From an uncultured Lachnospiraceae bacterium (GTDB taxonomy: Bacteria > Bacillota > Clostridia > Lachnospirales > Lachnospiraceae), in assembly GCA_910584945.1 (NCBI GenBank), contig CAJUDY010000004.1, forward strand, positions 62,001 to 126,000: a DNA stretch of 64,000 bases, read 5' to 3'. Numbering within the stretch: the stretch's first letter is position 1; each line of letters opens with the position of its first letter. The position numbers and the translations under genes are program-made. Under the pieces are notes generated by a model. The model was given only the letters and a program-made list of their open reading frames with translations. It did no database searches and had not been told where the DNA came from. This document shows, piece after piece, positions 42,770-52,663 of the stretch.

Positions 42770-45700
42770 ATGAATCTGAAAGAAGACGGACTGTCCCGGA
42801 TCATCACCGGCGCCCTTTGCGCTCTGAATCTGACAGAAGCGAATCAGGCGCTTGCCGAACAGTATCTGGAACCGGAAGAAGCAGACCCGGCGCTTCTTCT
42901 TAAGGCGGAACATCAGGACTTTTCAAAACTTTCCGGTCTGGCCCGGGAGGCGTGTCTGACCTGGTGCAAGGAGTTACGGGAATGGGCGGGAGCAGAAGGA
43001 CTTCTGGCCCGTTATGTGCGCTTTGCGGCGGCGGTGGGAGGATCTTCCGCCTGTCACGTACTGGTGAGCCGCAGAGATCTGTCCTGGCTTTCCGGGCAGC
43101 TTACCAAAGAACAGACCGCCGCCTTCCGGGCGGAGCTCTATGCCCACGAGACCGATACCCTGCAGCAGGGATGCCTAAGCGCCCTGTACAGTATGGGGAA
43201 CAAGGCCCCGGAAGTGCTTCTTGGAGCCATGGAGCTCTGCCGGGGCCAGGACGATGCTTCGAAAATACTGCTGGCCGGTACGTATCTGTACTGCGTGAGC
43301 CTCAAAGGTGCGGATGCAGAGCAGACGGCCTCCGACCTTTTGCAGCGGCTTCTTCGGCGGCTGCCGGAGCTCTTTGGCGGGAAGGTATTTTCAGACCCGG
43401 AGCTCTTGAGACTTCAGGATTTTGTCTGCAATTCCAGCGGAGACGAGCCCGTGGGGACGGATCTTCGGATGCTCTTAAGGGGGAAGCAGTGCTCAGAATA
43501 TTTGTTTGCGCTGCTTAGCGGCTGCGCATATCTGGCGCTTGATCATGGAATTTTTTTCAAAAATTTTCTCCGGCTGATGGCGGCTGTGGATATGGAGACG
43601 GGAAGGAACCGTCTTCTTCCGGTCTGCCGCTATATGGCGGACCGGGACTGGTTCTTTGGTCACATCGATTTTCTTTTGCACAGGCTTTCGCTTCCTCCCG
43701 CCCTGTGGATCAACTGGAGCTTTCAGACCCGGGAGGAGTGCGTCTGGCAGCTTATGGTAAAAGAACATCCGAATGCGGTAAAAGAAGCCGCCGAAGGTCT
43801 GGAGCTGTGGTACTACGAGCAGTTTCTGGAACGGGTGCAGCGGCTGAATCCGGCGCTGGCAAAAGAGATGTTCTGTCTGGAGCGCTATCGGCAGAAGGCG
43901 GCGGAGGAGCTTACGACCAACTTTGAGTCGGAAAAGGAGACGGCCAGAAGGTATTTTCTGGAGGAGATTTCCATAGAAGAGATTCTTCCCTTTGTCAAAG
44001 GGTGGAGAAAGGACAGCAGCGGTTATTACGGCAATAAAATGACCCGTCTGGAACGCCTGCGCCAGATCCCGGAACTGAAAAAGATGTACCAAAGAGCCGT
44101 GGTCATGGAAGGACTTCTGGCTCGCGGCACCTGGTTTACCAACTACATGTTCATCCCGGACGGAGAACGGAACCGGGCCAGGGTTCTGTTCGTAAAAGAA
44201 CTGGATTTCCTGTTCGACCTGCTGAACCAGGAGCAGACGCCGGTGTTCTGGCAGCTGGACATGCTCTCCTGTATCCACAAAAGCCTCTATGAGCCGGAGC
44301 GGCAGGAAGCCTTTGTGGCAGAGTGCGTCAAGGCGCTGGATGCGAGAATCGGATCGTGGGGAGAGGACTATCGGAAAGCGGCGGAAAAAGCCTCCGCAGT
44401 CACGCGGATCTGCTGTATCCGGACCATGGATTTACACTCGGAAGAATACAAAGACTCTCTGTTGGCCTGCGCCTCGGACAGTTCCAAACAGGTAAGGCAG
44501 GTGCTCCTTGACCTCTACTGCAGCCACAGAGCGTGGGAGGAGGAAATTAAGTCCATGCTTGGGGCCAAAAAGCAGAAGGCCCGCCAGATGGCCGTGGAGG
44601 TGCTGAAGGAGTGGGGCGTGGACGCCTACCAGACCGAACTGAAGCAACTGCTGGAAAAGGAAAAAAGCGGGACCTTTGCGGAATATTTAAAAAAGCTTCT
44701 GAATGCCCGGGAACAGGAGGCTGATCTGGATCGGTTTGCGGCAGAACTTCTAAAGGGCAATCGTCGTCAGAAGGTCCTGTGGGCGTTTGCAGAGCCATTT
44801 CCTCCAGTACATACGGAAGACGGCAAAGAGATATCCGAAGAATATCTGCAGGCGATTCTGTCCTGCTATGTGTCCGGAACCCCAGAGCCTGCGAAAAAGC
44901 TGACCGAACCGCTTCATAAAGCGGAGCTTTCCGCATGCATGGTGGAACTGTTCCATAGATGGATGGCGGACGGAGCGGAGGCGAAGAAAAAATGGGTGCT
45001 GTACGCCGCGTCCAACCATGGCGGGGAAGCGATCGTTCCTCTTCTGTATCAGCAGATCCAGGAACTGCCTGGCAGGTCAAGGGGAGCCATGGCCGTGGAA
45101 GCCGTGCACGCCCTGGCACAGAACGGAAGTTCTTCCGCCCTTCTTCTGGTGGATCAGATTTCCAGAAAGTTCCGCTACCGCCAGATACAAAAGGCAGCGG
45201 CGGAGGCGCTCACCTATGCCGCCAGGACTCTGGGGATCAGCCGGGAAGAGCTGGAAGACCGGATCGTGCCGGACCTTGGCTTTGATGAGCGGATGGAACG
45301 ACGCTTCGACTATGGTCCCCGGCAGTTTACCGTCCGTCTGACGCCAGCTCTGGAGTTGGAGGTCTGCGGGGAAGCGGGAAAACGTATGAAAAATCTGCCG
45401 TCTCCCGGAAAGCAGGATGACCAGGAGAAGGCAGCGGCGGCACGTCTTGCATTTCAGCAGATGAAAAAGCAGTTAAAGACCGTGACCGCGGGGCAGAAGC
45501 TGCGTCTGGAACAGGCGCTGGCCGTCGGAAGATTCTGGAGTCCGGAGGGCTGGACCAGTCTGTTTGTCAAGAATCCGGTTATGCACTCTTTTGCCATAGG
45601 GTTGATCTGGGGCGTCTATGAAAGCGGCACGCTCGAGCAGACATTCCGGTATATGGAGGACGGCTCCTTCAATACCGTGGAAGAAGAGCCTTATACGCTT

Positions 45701-46201
45701 CCGGAGAAAAAGCAGATCGGTCTTGTACACCCGGTGGAACTGTCTGAGGAAGAGCGGGAAGCGTGGAAGGAGCAGCTTCTGGATTATGAGATCACCCAGC
45801 CCTTCGAGCAGCTGTCCCGCCCGGTCTACGAATGCGGGCTGGAAGAGGCGGCCGAGACGGAAATGGCGCGTTTTCAGGGATGGAAGCTCAACGGACTGTC
45901 CCTTGCCGGGAAGCTGACCTCCTTTGGGTGGAACAAAGGACCGGTGGGAGACGGAGGGGCGTACCGCACCTTTTACCGGGAAGATCCGGAGGCATTTGTG
46001 GAGCTTACCTTCTCCGGCTGCGGGATCGCCTATGAAAATATGGAAGTGGAGATCTACGAGGCGGTGTTCTATGAGCCGGGAAAGAAGCCGGGGCCGGGAG
46101 GAAAAGCAGAGAAACTTTTTCTGGGAGAGTTGTCCTCCCGGTATTTCAGCGAGATCGTCCTGCAGCTGACCCGAGCCTCCGCGTCGGCGTCCAAAGAATA
46201 A
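42770..46201 (+). CDS. DUF4132-domain giant protein, first of a tandem pair
   Basis: An 1143-residue protein without signal peptide or membrane helices. The N-terminal two thirds is helical and HEAT-like (for example SKQVRQVLLDLYCSHRAWEE). The C-terminal DUF4132 region has REELEDRIVPDLGFDE, DYGPRQFTVRL, NPVMHSFAIGLIWGVYE (about residues 934-950) and YEITQPFEQLSRPVYE. E. coli YehI/MolR are distant relatives. Such proteins often accompany MoxR ATPase and VWA/SWIM genes in proposed conflict systems; none is seen here. AGGAGG precedes the start. Function is unknown. Confidence 0.8.
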   Translation: MNLKEDGLSRIITGALCALNLTEANQALAEQYLEPEEADPALLLKAEHQDFSKLSGLAREACLTWCKELREWAGAEGLLARYVRFAAAVGGSSACHVLVSRRDLSWLSGQLTKEQTAAFRAELYAHETDTLQQGCLSALYSMGNKAPEVLLGAMELCRGQDDASKILLAGTYLYCVSLKGADAEQTASDLLQRLLRRLPELFGGKVFSDPELLRLQDFVCNSSGDEPVGTDLRMLLRGKQCSEYLFALLSGCAYLALDHGIFFKNFLRLMAAVDMETGRNRLLPVCRYMADRDWFFGHIDFLLHRLSLPPALWINWSFQTREECVWQLMVKEHPNAVKEAAEGLELWYYEQFLERVQRLNPALAKEMFCLERYRQKAAEELTTNFESEKETARRYFLEEISIEEILPFVKGWRKDSSGYYGNKMTRLERLRQIPELKKMYQRAVVMEGLLARGTWFTNYMFIPDGERNRARVLFVKELDFLFDLLNQEQTPVFWQLDMLSCIHKSLYEPERQEAFVAECVKALDARIGSWGEDYRKAAEKASAVTRICCIRTMDLHSEEYKDSLLACASDSSKQVRQVLLDLYCSHRAWEEEIKSMLGAKKQKARQMAVEVLKEWGVDAYQTELKQLLEKEKSGTFAEYLKKLLNAREQEADLDRFAAELLKGNRRQKVLWAFAEPFPPVHTEDGKEISEEYLQAILSCYVSGTPEPAKKLTEPLHKAELSACMVELFHRWMADGAEAKKKWVLYAASNHGGEAIVPLLYQQIQELPGRSRGAMAVEAVHALAQNGSSSALLLVDQISRKFRYRQIQKAAAEALTYAARTLGISREELEDRIVPDLGFDERMERRFDYGPRQFTVRLTPALELEVCGEAGKRMKNLPSPGKQDDQEKAAAARLAFQQMKKQLKTVTAGQKLRLEQALAVGRFWSPEGWTSLFVKNPVMHSFAIGLIWGVYESGTLEQTFRYMEDGSFNTVEEEPYTLPEKKQIGLVHPVELSEEEREAWKEQLLDYEITQPFEQLSRPVYECGLEEAAETEMARFQGWKLNGLSLAGKLTSFGWNKGPVGDGGAYRTFYREDPEAFVELTFSGCGIAYENMEVEIYEAVFYEPGKKPGPGGKAEKLFLGELSSRYFSEIVLQLTRASASASKE

Positions 46202-46222
46202 GAGGAGAAAGGAAGGAACACT

Positions 46223-49200
46223 ATGATCCACCAAGATCCAAAAGAAGACCTCATCCGGCAGAATTTTTTAAAAGCGGTCGGAATGTCCAGGGAAAACCGC
46301 TGCCTGGCAGACCGCTATCTGAATATGGATGCTCCGGAGGATGCATCCCTCCTTTCACAGGCGGAGCATCAGTGCCTGGATCTGCCCCGGTCCATGTCCT
46401 GGATGGGAAGAGAATATTATCCGGGATGGCTTAAGAAGAAAAAGCGGACCGAAGAGCTGGGGCGTTATATCCGGCTGATCGTGGCCGTGGGCGGCGCGTC
46501 CGCGTGGAATCTGATCGAAACAGAGGAATCCTTCGCAGAGTTCTCCGATCTGGAATCCTCTCTTTCTTATCTGAGCGGGGAAGAATCCGAGGGACAGAAG
46601 ACGGCGCTTCGGGCCGGCATGTGCTTCGCCCTTCTGTCCAGGAGGCAGCCGGAGGCGGCAAAGAGCCTGTGCGCGTCGGGAGCGGAGCATCCGGAGATTT
46701 TCAGGGAGGCCATGAAGTATTGTTATTCCGCCTCCGGAAGCGGAAGCTTGGACTTTCCCTGGATGCTTCTGGCAGCCATGTACCTTCATCACCAAAGTCC
46801 GGGGACGGCGCCAGAGATCACGAAGAAGCTGGAAGGCAGACTGGTCGACGGACTTTCGAACCTGGCCGCTTTTGAGCGGCGGGAGCTGAACTCGCTCCAG
46901 GAATACGTCCGGACGGCTCAGAAGGATACGCCTTTCCCTCGCCGCATTCTGTCCATCCTAAGCCAGCGCAGAGCAGAACTGAATACTGCCTTTTTGTCCG
47001 GCTGCGCCTTTCTTGCTCTGCGTCACTCCCTTCGCTTTGAGATCGTGCTTCGGCTGTTGGTCGCATGTGATTTTCGATACGCAGGGAGAAGCCAGACCTT
47101 GCAAACCTGTATGGAAATCGTGGAGGAAGACTGGTTTGACGCCCGCATGGAAGAGATCGAGGAGATGCTGCCGGTTCTGGATGAAGTTTATATTCTGTGG
47201 TGTCTGGAGCACGGATATGAAAAGGCGGCGGAGCGTATGGCCGTCAGATCCCCCGACGGAATCCGGGAGGCGGCGAAAAAGGCGGAGTCCGGTCTGTATC
47301 AGAAGCTGATGGAGACCGTAGAGCGGGCCAATCCGGATCTGTACGAAGAGCTCCATGCTTCCGGACAGGAAATCTACCGGGAGAAGCTCGTATCAGAGCT
47401 GACGTCCAGAGTGTACCCGGGAAAAGCGAAGGCGAAGGAATATCTTCTCGGAATCTGTCCGGTGGAGGACCTTGAAGAATACCTACCGGAGTGGGGCAAT
47501 GATTTTTACAATGAGAAAGAGAACTACCAGAAGCTGACCGCTTTAAAGACGCAGGAGCCGTCCCTGTACCGCAGAGGCGTCGTTCTGGAAGCGCTTCGGA
47601 AGATGACCGCATTTTTCGCCCATCATCCGATTTTTGAGACGGAGGAAACCTGGTCGGGTGGAGAAGGATTTCTGCTGGATATGCGACAGCTGGAAGTGGT
47701 GCTTGAGATTTTTGAAGAAGAAAAGGTGTCGATCCGCTATCAGATGGAAGCCCTGGGCGGTATGGGAGACAGCCTGGACAACCGAAAGAAAAGAGCCATA
47801 TACTTTGAGCAGTGTGCGGAGGCGTTCGTCGAGTATACGAAGGAGCGGGAGGACGGAGTGGCGGAGACGATGCAAAAAGGAAGTGCGTCCGCCTGCTGCC
47901 TGTGTCTTAAGGTGCTGTCCCGATGGGGAGCCGGAGCTTACAAGGATCTGCTCCTGTCCTGCGTGTCCGCAGCCAATAAAAAGGTACGCGCGCAGCTTCT
48001 GGAGATCTGCCGGGAGCATCGGGAATGGCTGCCGGACGTCTTAAAGCTTTTCGAATCAAAAAAGCTGAAAGAGCGGGAGTTCGCCTTGCTGCTTCTGGAT
48101 GAATGGGGAGAGCCTTCCAGCCTGGAGGCGGTCAAAGCCGCCCTCGACAAAGAGAAGAATCCGAAGCTTCGTTCCTCCCTTCAGACCCTGCTGGAGGAGC
48201 TTGCACAGGAGGCGGAGGACACAAAGAACGGTTCCTCCGTCCGCGAACAGCGGATCGAGGAGCGGCTGGCTTCTGAGATCTACCGGGGAAGCAGAAAGAA
48301 GAAGGTGGAGTGGGTGACCGGTACGGACCTGCCGCCGGTGCACCGACGCGATCAGGGAATCGTCCAGCCGGAATACCTTCTTGCGATCCTGACCGTCTAT
48401 GCGGATATGGAGTTCCTGGGCGTCCATCCGGATGCGAAAAGGCTGGCGGCGCCCCTTGATCAGGAGGAGCTTTCGCTCTATATGCAGACCCTGTATGAGG
48501 GCTGGCTGTCCGCCGGGGCGGAGGCGAAGAAGCGGTGGGTGCTCTACGCGGTATCCATCCACGGGGGTGCGCGGATGGTCCCGGTTCTCCATCGTCAGAT
48601 CCAGGAATGGGCGGAACATCAGCGGGGAGCCATGGCGGCAGAGACCGTGCGTGCCCTAGTCTTAAGCGGAAGTACGGAAGCGCTGCTTCTGACGGACCAG
48701 ATGTCGAGAAAGTGCAAGTTCCGACAAATCCGAAACGCCGCAAAGGAAGCTCTGTCCGACGCCGCTAAGGCACTTGGCATCCCAAGAGAAGAGCTGGAAG
48801 ACCGTCTGGTGCCCGATCTGGGCTTCGACGGGCAGATGGAGCAGGTCTATGATTACGGCTCCCGTCGCTTCACCGTCCGTCTGGAACCCGGGATGCAGCT
48901 TGTCATCCGCGACGAAAAAGGAAAGACGCTGAAAAATCTGCCTGTTCCCGGAAAACAGGATGATCCCGAAAAAGCGGCTCTGTCCTCCGCTGCCTTCAAG
49001 CAGATGAAAAAGCAGTTAAGAGAAGTGTTCGTAAGCCAGAAGCTCCGCCTGGAGCAGGCCCTTTCCTCCGGCCGCTTCTGGGAGGCGGAGAAGTGGCGGG
49101 AACTGTTTGTAAAAAATCCGGTCATGCGGTCCTTTGCCGAGGGCCTGATCTGGGGCGTCTACGAAGGAAGGGAGTTAAAAGAGACGTTCCGGTACATGGA

Positions 49201-49768
49201 AGACGGAAGCTTCAACACGTCGGAGGAAGAGCCCTATGCCTTCCCGGCGTTCGGCCAGATCGGACTGGTACACCCGTTGGAGCTTTCAGAAGAAAAAAAT
49301 CTCTCCTGGAAGGAGCAGTTATCGGACTATGAGATCACTCAGCCCCTGGAACAGCTGAAGCGTCCCGTCTTCCGGGTCACGGAAGAGGAAAAGGGGGAAA
49401 CGGCGCTCCTTCGCTTTGCGGGCAGCACGCTTCACGGGCTGTCTTTGTCCGGAGGACTCTTAAAGCTTGGGTGGTTCCGGGGTCGGATTCTGGACGCAGG
49501 ATTTTTCGAAAACTTTTACCGCCGGGATGAGGGATTCGGCGCAGAGCTTACCTTTTCCGGGAGCTCGGTGGGATACGAGTACGAGGAAGTGACGCTTAAG
49601 AACCTGTACTTCTATCGCATCCAGCCGAACAGGACGGACGGCGGAACTTCTGATATTTTTCAGGAGGAGAACCGCTGCGCGCTTAAGGATGTAGAGGCGC
49701 GGTATTTCAGCGAAGTGGTCCTGCAAATCACGAAAGTGGCGGGAACCCCTTCAGATAGGAAAGAATAG
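46223..49768 (+). CDS. DUF4132-domain giant protein, second of a tandem pair
   Basis: An 1181-residue paralogue of the preceding protein. Shared blocks include GAEAKKRWVLYAVSIHGGA, REELEDRLVPDLGFDG, NPVMRSFAEGLIWGVYEG (about residues 963-980) and DYEITQPLEQLKRPV. The N-terminal halves are much less alike, while the last 250 residues are close, so this is an old tandem duplication with divergence of the helical part. It starts 21 nt after the first copy behind GGAGAAAGGAAGG, clearly one operon. Its last 41 nt overlap the convergent yyaL-like gene. Confidence 0.8.
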   Translation: MIHQDPKEDLIRQNFLKAVGMSRENRCLADRYLNMDAPEDASLLSQAEHQCLDLPRSMSWMGREYYPGWLKKKKRTEELGRYIRLIVAVGGASAWNLIETEESFAEFSDLESSLSYLSGEESEGQKTALRAGMCFALLSRRQPEAAKSLCASGAEHPEIFREAMKYCYSASGSGSLDFPWMLLAAMYLHHQSPGTAPEITKKLEGRLVDGLSNLAAFERRELNSLQEYVRTAQKDTPFPRRILSILSQRRAELNTAFLSGCAFLALRHSLRFEIVLRLLVACDFRYAGRSQTLQTCMEIVEEDWFDARMEEIEEMLPVLDEVYILWCLEHGYEKAAERMAVRSPDGIREAAKKAESGLYQKLMETVERANPDLYEELHASGQEIYREKLVSELTSRVYPGKAKAKEYLLGICPVEDLEEYLPEWGNDFYNEKENYQKLTALKTQEPSLYRRGVVLEALRKMTAFFAHHPIFETEETWSGGEGFLLDMRQLEVVLEIFEEEKVSIRYQMEALGGMGDSLDNRKKRAIYFEQCAEAFVEYTKEREDGVAETMQKGSASACCLCLKVLSRWGAGAYKDLLLSCVSAANKKVRAQLLEICREHREWLPDVLKLFESKKLKEREFALLLLDEWGEPSSLEAVKAALDKEKNPKLRSSLQTLLEELAQEAEDTKNGSSVREQRIEERLASEIYRGSRKKKVEWVTGTDLPPVHRRDQGIVQPEYLLAILTVYADMEFLGVHPDAKRLAAPLDQEELSLYMQTLYEGWLSAGAEAKKRWVLYAVSIHGGARMVPVLHRQIQEWAEHQRGAMAAETVRALVLSGSTEALLLTDQMSRKCKFRQIRNAAKEALSDAAKALGIPREELEDRLVPDLGFDGQMEQVYDYGSRRFTVRLEPGMQLVIRDEKGKTLKNLPVPGKQDDPEKAALSSAAFKQMKKQLREVFVSQKLRLEQALSSGRFWEAEKWRELFVKNPVMRSFAEGLIWGVYEGRELKETFRYMEDGSFNTSEEEPYAFPAFGQIGLVHPLELSEEKNLSWKEQLSDYEITQPLEQLKRPVFRVTEEEKGETALLRFAGSTLHGLSLSGGLLKLGWFRGRILDAGFFENFYRRDEGFGAELTFSGSSVGYEYEEVTLKNLYFYRIQPNRTDGGTSDIFQEENRCALKDVEARYFSEVVLQITKVAGTPSDRKE

Positions 49769-51755
49769 ACGAAAGGTCTCGGGTACCGGAATGACAGGCG
49801 CTGTCCTGGCACAGATAATAGACCGCGCCCTGTTCCGGCAGGAGATAGGAAGCGGTAAAGGGCGCCAGGCGGCCAAGCTGCTGTCGGTTTTCGGGGGTGA
49901 GCAGCAGTACGTTCAGTCCCGGGAACACATGTTCGCGAAGAAGATTGTCTAATTCCTCCGGAACCCGATGTTCCGCGCAGGCGCAGAGAAGCTGGGCGTT
50001 AGGATAGAGCTTCTGGAACATGGAAAGAAGTCCGAAGGAATGTCCGGAGGGAAACGCGTCGGCCGTCCCAGCCAGATACCGGATCATCCGGGTCTCTTCT
50101 TCTTTCCAGCAGATCTCTCCGGTCAGGGCGTCCAGGAGGGCGAACACCAGTCCGGCCACCGAATTGCCCGAAGGGAGCGCGCCGTCCCAGGTTTCCTTGG
50201 GGCGGCTGATCAGCCTCTTTACGTCGCTGGCATACAGATAGAATCCGCCCTGCTCTTCGTCAGAGAACCACCGGAGCATCTGCCGGGCGGTTTTGATGGC
50301 CATTTCCAGATCGTCTGCATGAAAGTCAGCCTGATAGAGTTCCAAAAGGGCCCAGGCATAGTAGGCGTAGTCCTCCAGATTCCCTGGATGGGCCGCCTCG
50401 CCGTCCCGATATCTTACATACAGCCGCCCTTCCTGATCCGTCAGACGGGACGCAAGAAACTGCTGAGCCTTTCTTGCCGCCTGAAGCCAGGCAGGCTCCC
50501 CGCAGACAAAAGCCGCTTTCGCAAGGGCCGCGATCATCAGACTGTTCCAGGCCGTCAGAATTTTGTCGTCTTTGTGGAGAGAGGTGCGCGAAAGGCGGTA
50601 GCGATATAACAGCTCACACCATTTTTCCGTTTGTTCCGTCTTCCACCCCTTTTGTCCGATCCGGTTGGGGATATTCTTCCCTTCAAAATTTCCTTTTTCG
50701 GTAATATCATATCTGCGGCAGAACGCTGCCCCGTCTTCTTTTCCAAGGACGGAGCAGACTTCCTTTGGCGTCAGGACATAATATTTCCCCTCCACGCCGT
50801 CGCTGTCCGCGTCCTGTCCGCAGTAAAATCCGCCCTCCGGATCGGTCAGTTCCCGAAGTACATAGGAGACGGTCTCTTTGACTACCGAAAGAAAGAGCGG
50901 CTGCCTCGTGATCTGCCAGGCTTCCGCGTAGACATAGATCAGCAGGGCGTTGTCATAGAGCATTTTTTCAAAATGCGGAACCAGCCACCGCTCGTCGGTA
51001 GAATAGCGGGAGAAGCCGCCGCCGATCTGGTCGTAGATACCGCCCTTCGCCATGCATTCCAGTGTTTTCTCCGCGGCTGCCAGCGCTTTTTGGTCCTGTT
51101 CCAGGGCTGCGTAGCGGATCAGAAAGAGAAGGTTGTGGGGCGTCGGGAACTTGGGAGCCTGCCCGAAGCCGCCCCACCGGGAGTCAAAAGTCCCTAAAAG
51201 TTCTCCGGCTCCCCGGCGGACCAGTTCTCTGGAAGGCTCTAAAGGGGACGCGTCCTTTGACGCCTGAAGCCAGGACTGTACTTTTGTGCCTGTCTGATAT
51301 AGTTGTTCTCTCTGATCCAGCCAGAGGGTCTCCACCTGTGTCAGCAGTTCCATAAGCCCCAGATGTCCGTAGCGGGAATGTTTCGGAAGATAAGTGCCGG
51401 CGTAGAAGGGGTGCTGCTCCGCCGTCATCAGGATGGTCAGGGGCCATCCGCCGGACCCGGTCATGGCCTGACAGACAGACATGTAGACGGCATCCACCTC
51501 CGGGCGCTCCTCCCGGTCCACTTTGATGGAGACAAATGAGCGGTTCAGAATCTGAGCCACCTCCTCATCCTTGAAGGACTCATGGGCCATCACGTGGCAC
51601 CAGTGGCAGGTGGAGTAGCCGATGCTTAAGAAGACGGGTTTGTCTTCCTTTTTGGCGGTTTCAAAGGCCTGATCGCACCAGGGATACCAGTGGACCGGAT
51701 TGTCCGCATGCTGCAGAAGGTAGGGGGATTTTTGGTTTTTTAAGTGATTGGACAT
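49728..51755 (-). CDS. YyaL-like protein: thioredoxin-fold domain plus six-hairpin glycosidase-like domain
   Basis: A 675-residue protein of the DUF255/YyaL (spermatogenesis-associated 20-like) family. The N-terminal thioredoxin-like domain has STCHWCHVMAHESF with Cys50-x2-Cys53. The rest is an alpha/alpha barrel (GGIYDQIGGGFSRYSTDERW; FYCGQDADSDGVEGKYY). No signal peptide, so cytoplasmic. Function is poorly known; a redox or sugar-related role is proposed for the family. The start at 51755 has GGAACC/AAAGGAA upstream and removes nine extra residues from a longer frame. Convergent with the DUF4132 pair. Confidence 0.88.
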   Translation of the reverse strand: MSNHLKNQKSPYLLQHADNPVHWYPWCDQAFETAKKEDKPVFLSIGYSTCHWCHVMAHESFKDEEVAQILNRSFVSIKVDREERPEVDAVYMSVCQAMTGSGGWPLTILMTAEQHPFYAGTYLPKHSRYGHLGLMELLTQVETLWLDQREQLYQTGTKVQSWLQASKDASPLEPSRELVRRGAGELLGTFDSRWGGFGQAPKFPTPHNLLFLIRYAALEQDQKALAAAEKTLECMAKGGIYDQIGGGFSRYSTDERWLVPHFEKMLYDNALLIYVYAEAWQITRQPLFLSVVKETVSYVLRELTDPEGGFYCGQDADSDGVEGKYYVLTPKEVCSVLGKEDGAAFCRRYDITEKGNFEGKNIPNRIGQKGWKTEQTEKWCELLYRYRLSRTSLHKDDKILTAWNSLMIAALAKAAFVCGEPAWLQAARKAQQFLASRLTDQEGRLYVRYRDGEAAHPGNLEDYAYYAWALLELYQADFHADDLEMAIKTARQMLRWFSDEEQGGFYLYASDVKRLISRPKETWDGALPSGNSVAGLVFALLDALTGEICWKEEETRMIRYLAGTADAFPSGHSFGLLSMFQKLYPNAQLLCACAEHRVPEELDNLLREHVFPGLNVLLLTPENRQQLGRLAPFTASYLLPEQGAVYYLCQDSACHSGTRDLSSILSYLKGFPPLS

Positions 51756-51955
51756 GGGAGGGTTCCTTTCTTGTCGCTGCAATTTTTACCTTTATTATAA
51801 ACCCGCCGGACGGTTTTTATCATGGATTTTTTTCAAACAAAATGATATGATAATCACAACATTTTTCCGCCCTTTCGCGACAGTCTGCTTTCTGCAGATA
51901 TAAAGAGGAGCGATAGGTAACAAGGAGAGGTTTTGCGAATAAAGGAGGATGCTTG

Positions 51956-52663
51956 ATGATCAAGATCGCAATCTGTGACGACGAACCGGTGATGTGCGAG
52001 CAGCTGGAGCGAATGATCGCTTTCAGGCTGGAGCAGTGGGGGGAGGCTTTCCAGGTCACCCGCTATATCAATGCAGTGCAGTTTTTGCACGGGCCCATGG
52101 ACTATGATCTGATTTTTCTGGATATTCAGATGCCGCATCTTGGCGGAATCGAGCTGGCGAAGCAGCTTCGGGAAAAGGCGTTTGAGGGGGTGCTGATCTT
52201 TGTGACCGTACTGACCGAGTGCATGCTGGACGCCTTCGAGGTGGAGGCCATGGACTATCTGTGCAAACCGGTGGACGAGCTTCGCCTGGAGCGGGCGCTT
52301 GGGCGGAGCCTTAAGCGTCTGCATCAGAAGGAGGAGCGTTCCCTGTCGATCCGGACCATGAACTGGTGCCGGAAGATCAAGCTTCGGGAGATCTATTACT
52401 GCGAGGTGGTCAACCGGAAGATTTATCTGCATACCAGAGACGGCGTGCTGGAATACTATGGAAAGATCAAAGAAGTGGAACAGCAGACCGCCCCGGAGCT
52501 GATCCGGTGCCATCGAAGTTACCTGGTCAACCCGGAGCATCTGTCCGAATACCGGGACGGACAGGCGGTCCTGACCAACGGGGAACAGGTGCCGGTATCC
52601 AAGAACTGCCGTGCCCTGTTTATGAAAAAAATGATGGAATATATAGGAAGGAGCGAAGCATGA
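51956..52663 (+). CDS. LytTR-family response regulator (AgrA/VirR type)
   Basis: A 235-residue protein. The receiver domain has acidic pocket CDDEP near residue 9 and phospho-acceptor Asp56 in FLDIQMPHLGG. A LytTR DNA-binding domain follows from about residue 130 (KIKLREIYYCEVVNRKIYLHT ... HRSYLVNPEHL). AAAGGAGG lies seven nt before ATG 51956. Its stop overlaps the kinase start (ATGA). Agr-like regulators typically control surface or peptide-signalling genes; no AgrB or AgrD is seen nearby. Confidence 0.92.
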   Translation: MIKIAICDDEPVMCEQLERMIAFRLEQWGEAFQVTRYINAVQFLHGPMDYDLIFLDIQMPHLGGIELAKQLREKAFEGVLIFVTVLTECMLDAFEVEAMDYLCKPVDELRLERALGRSLKRLHQKEERSLSIRTMNWCRKIKLREIYYCEVVNRKIYLHTRDGVLEYYGKIKEVEQQTAPELIRCHRSYLVNPEHLSEYRDGQAVLTNGEQVPVSKNCRALFMKKMMEYIGRSEA

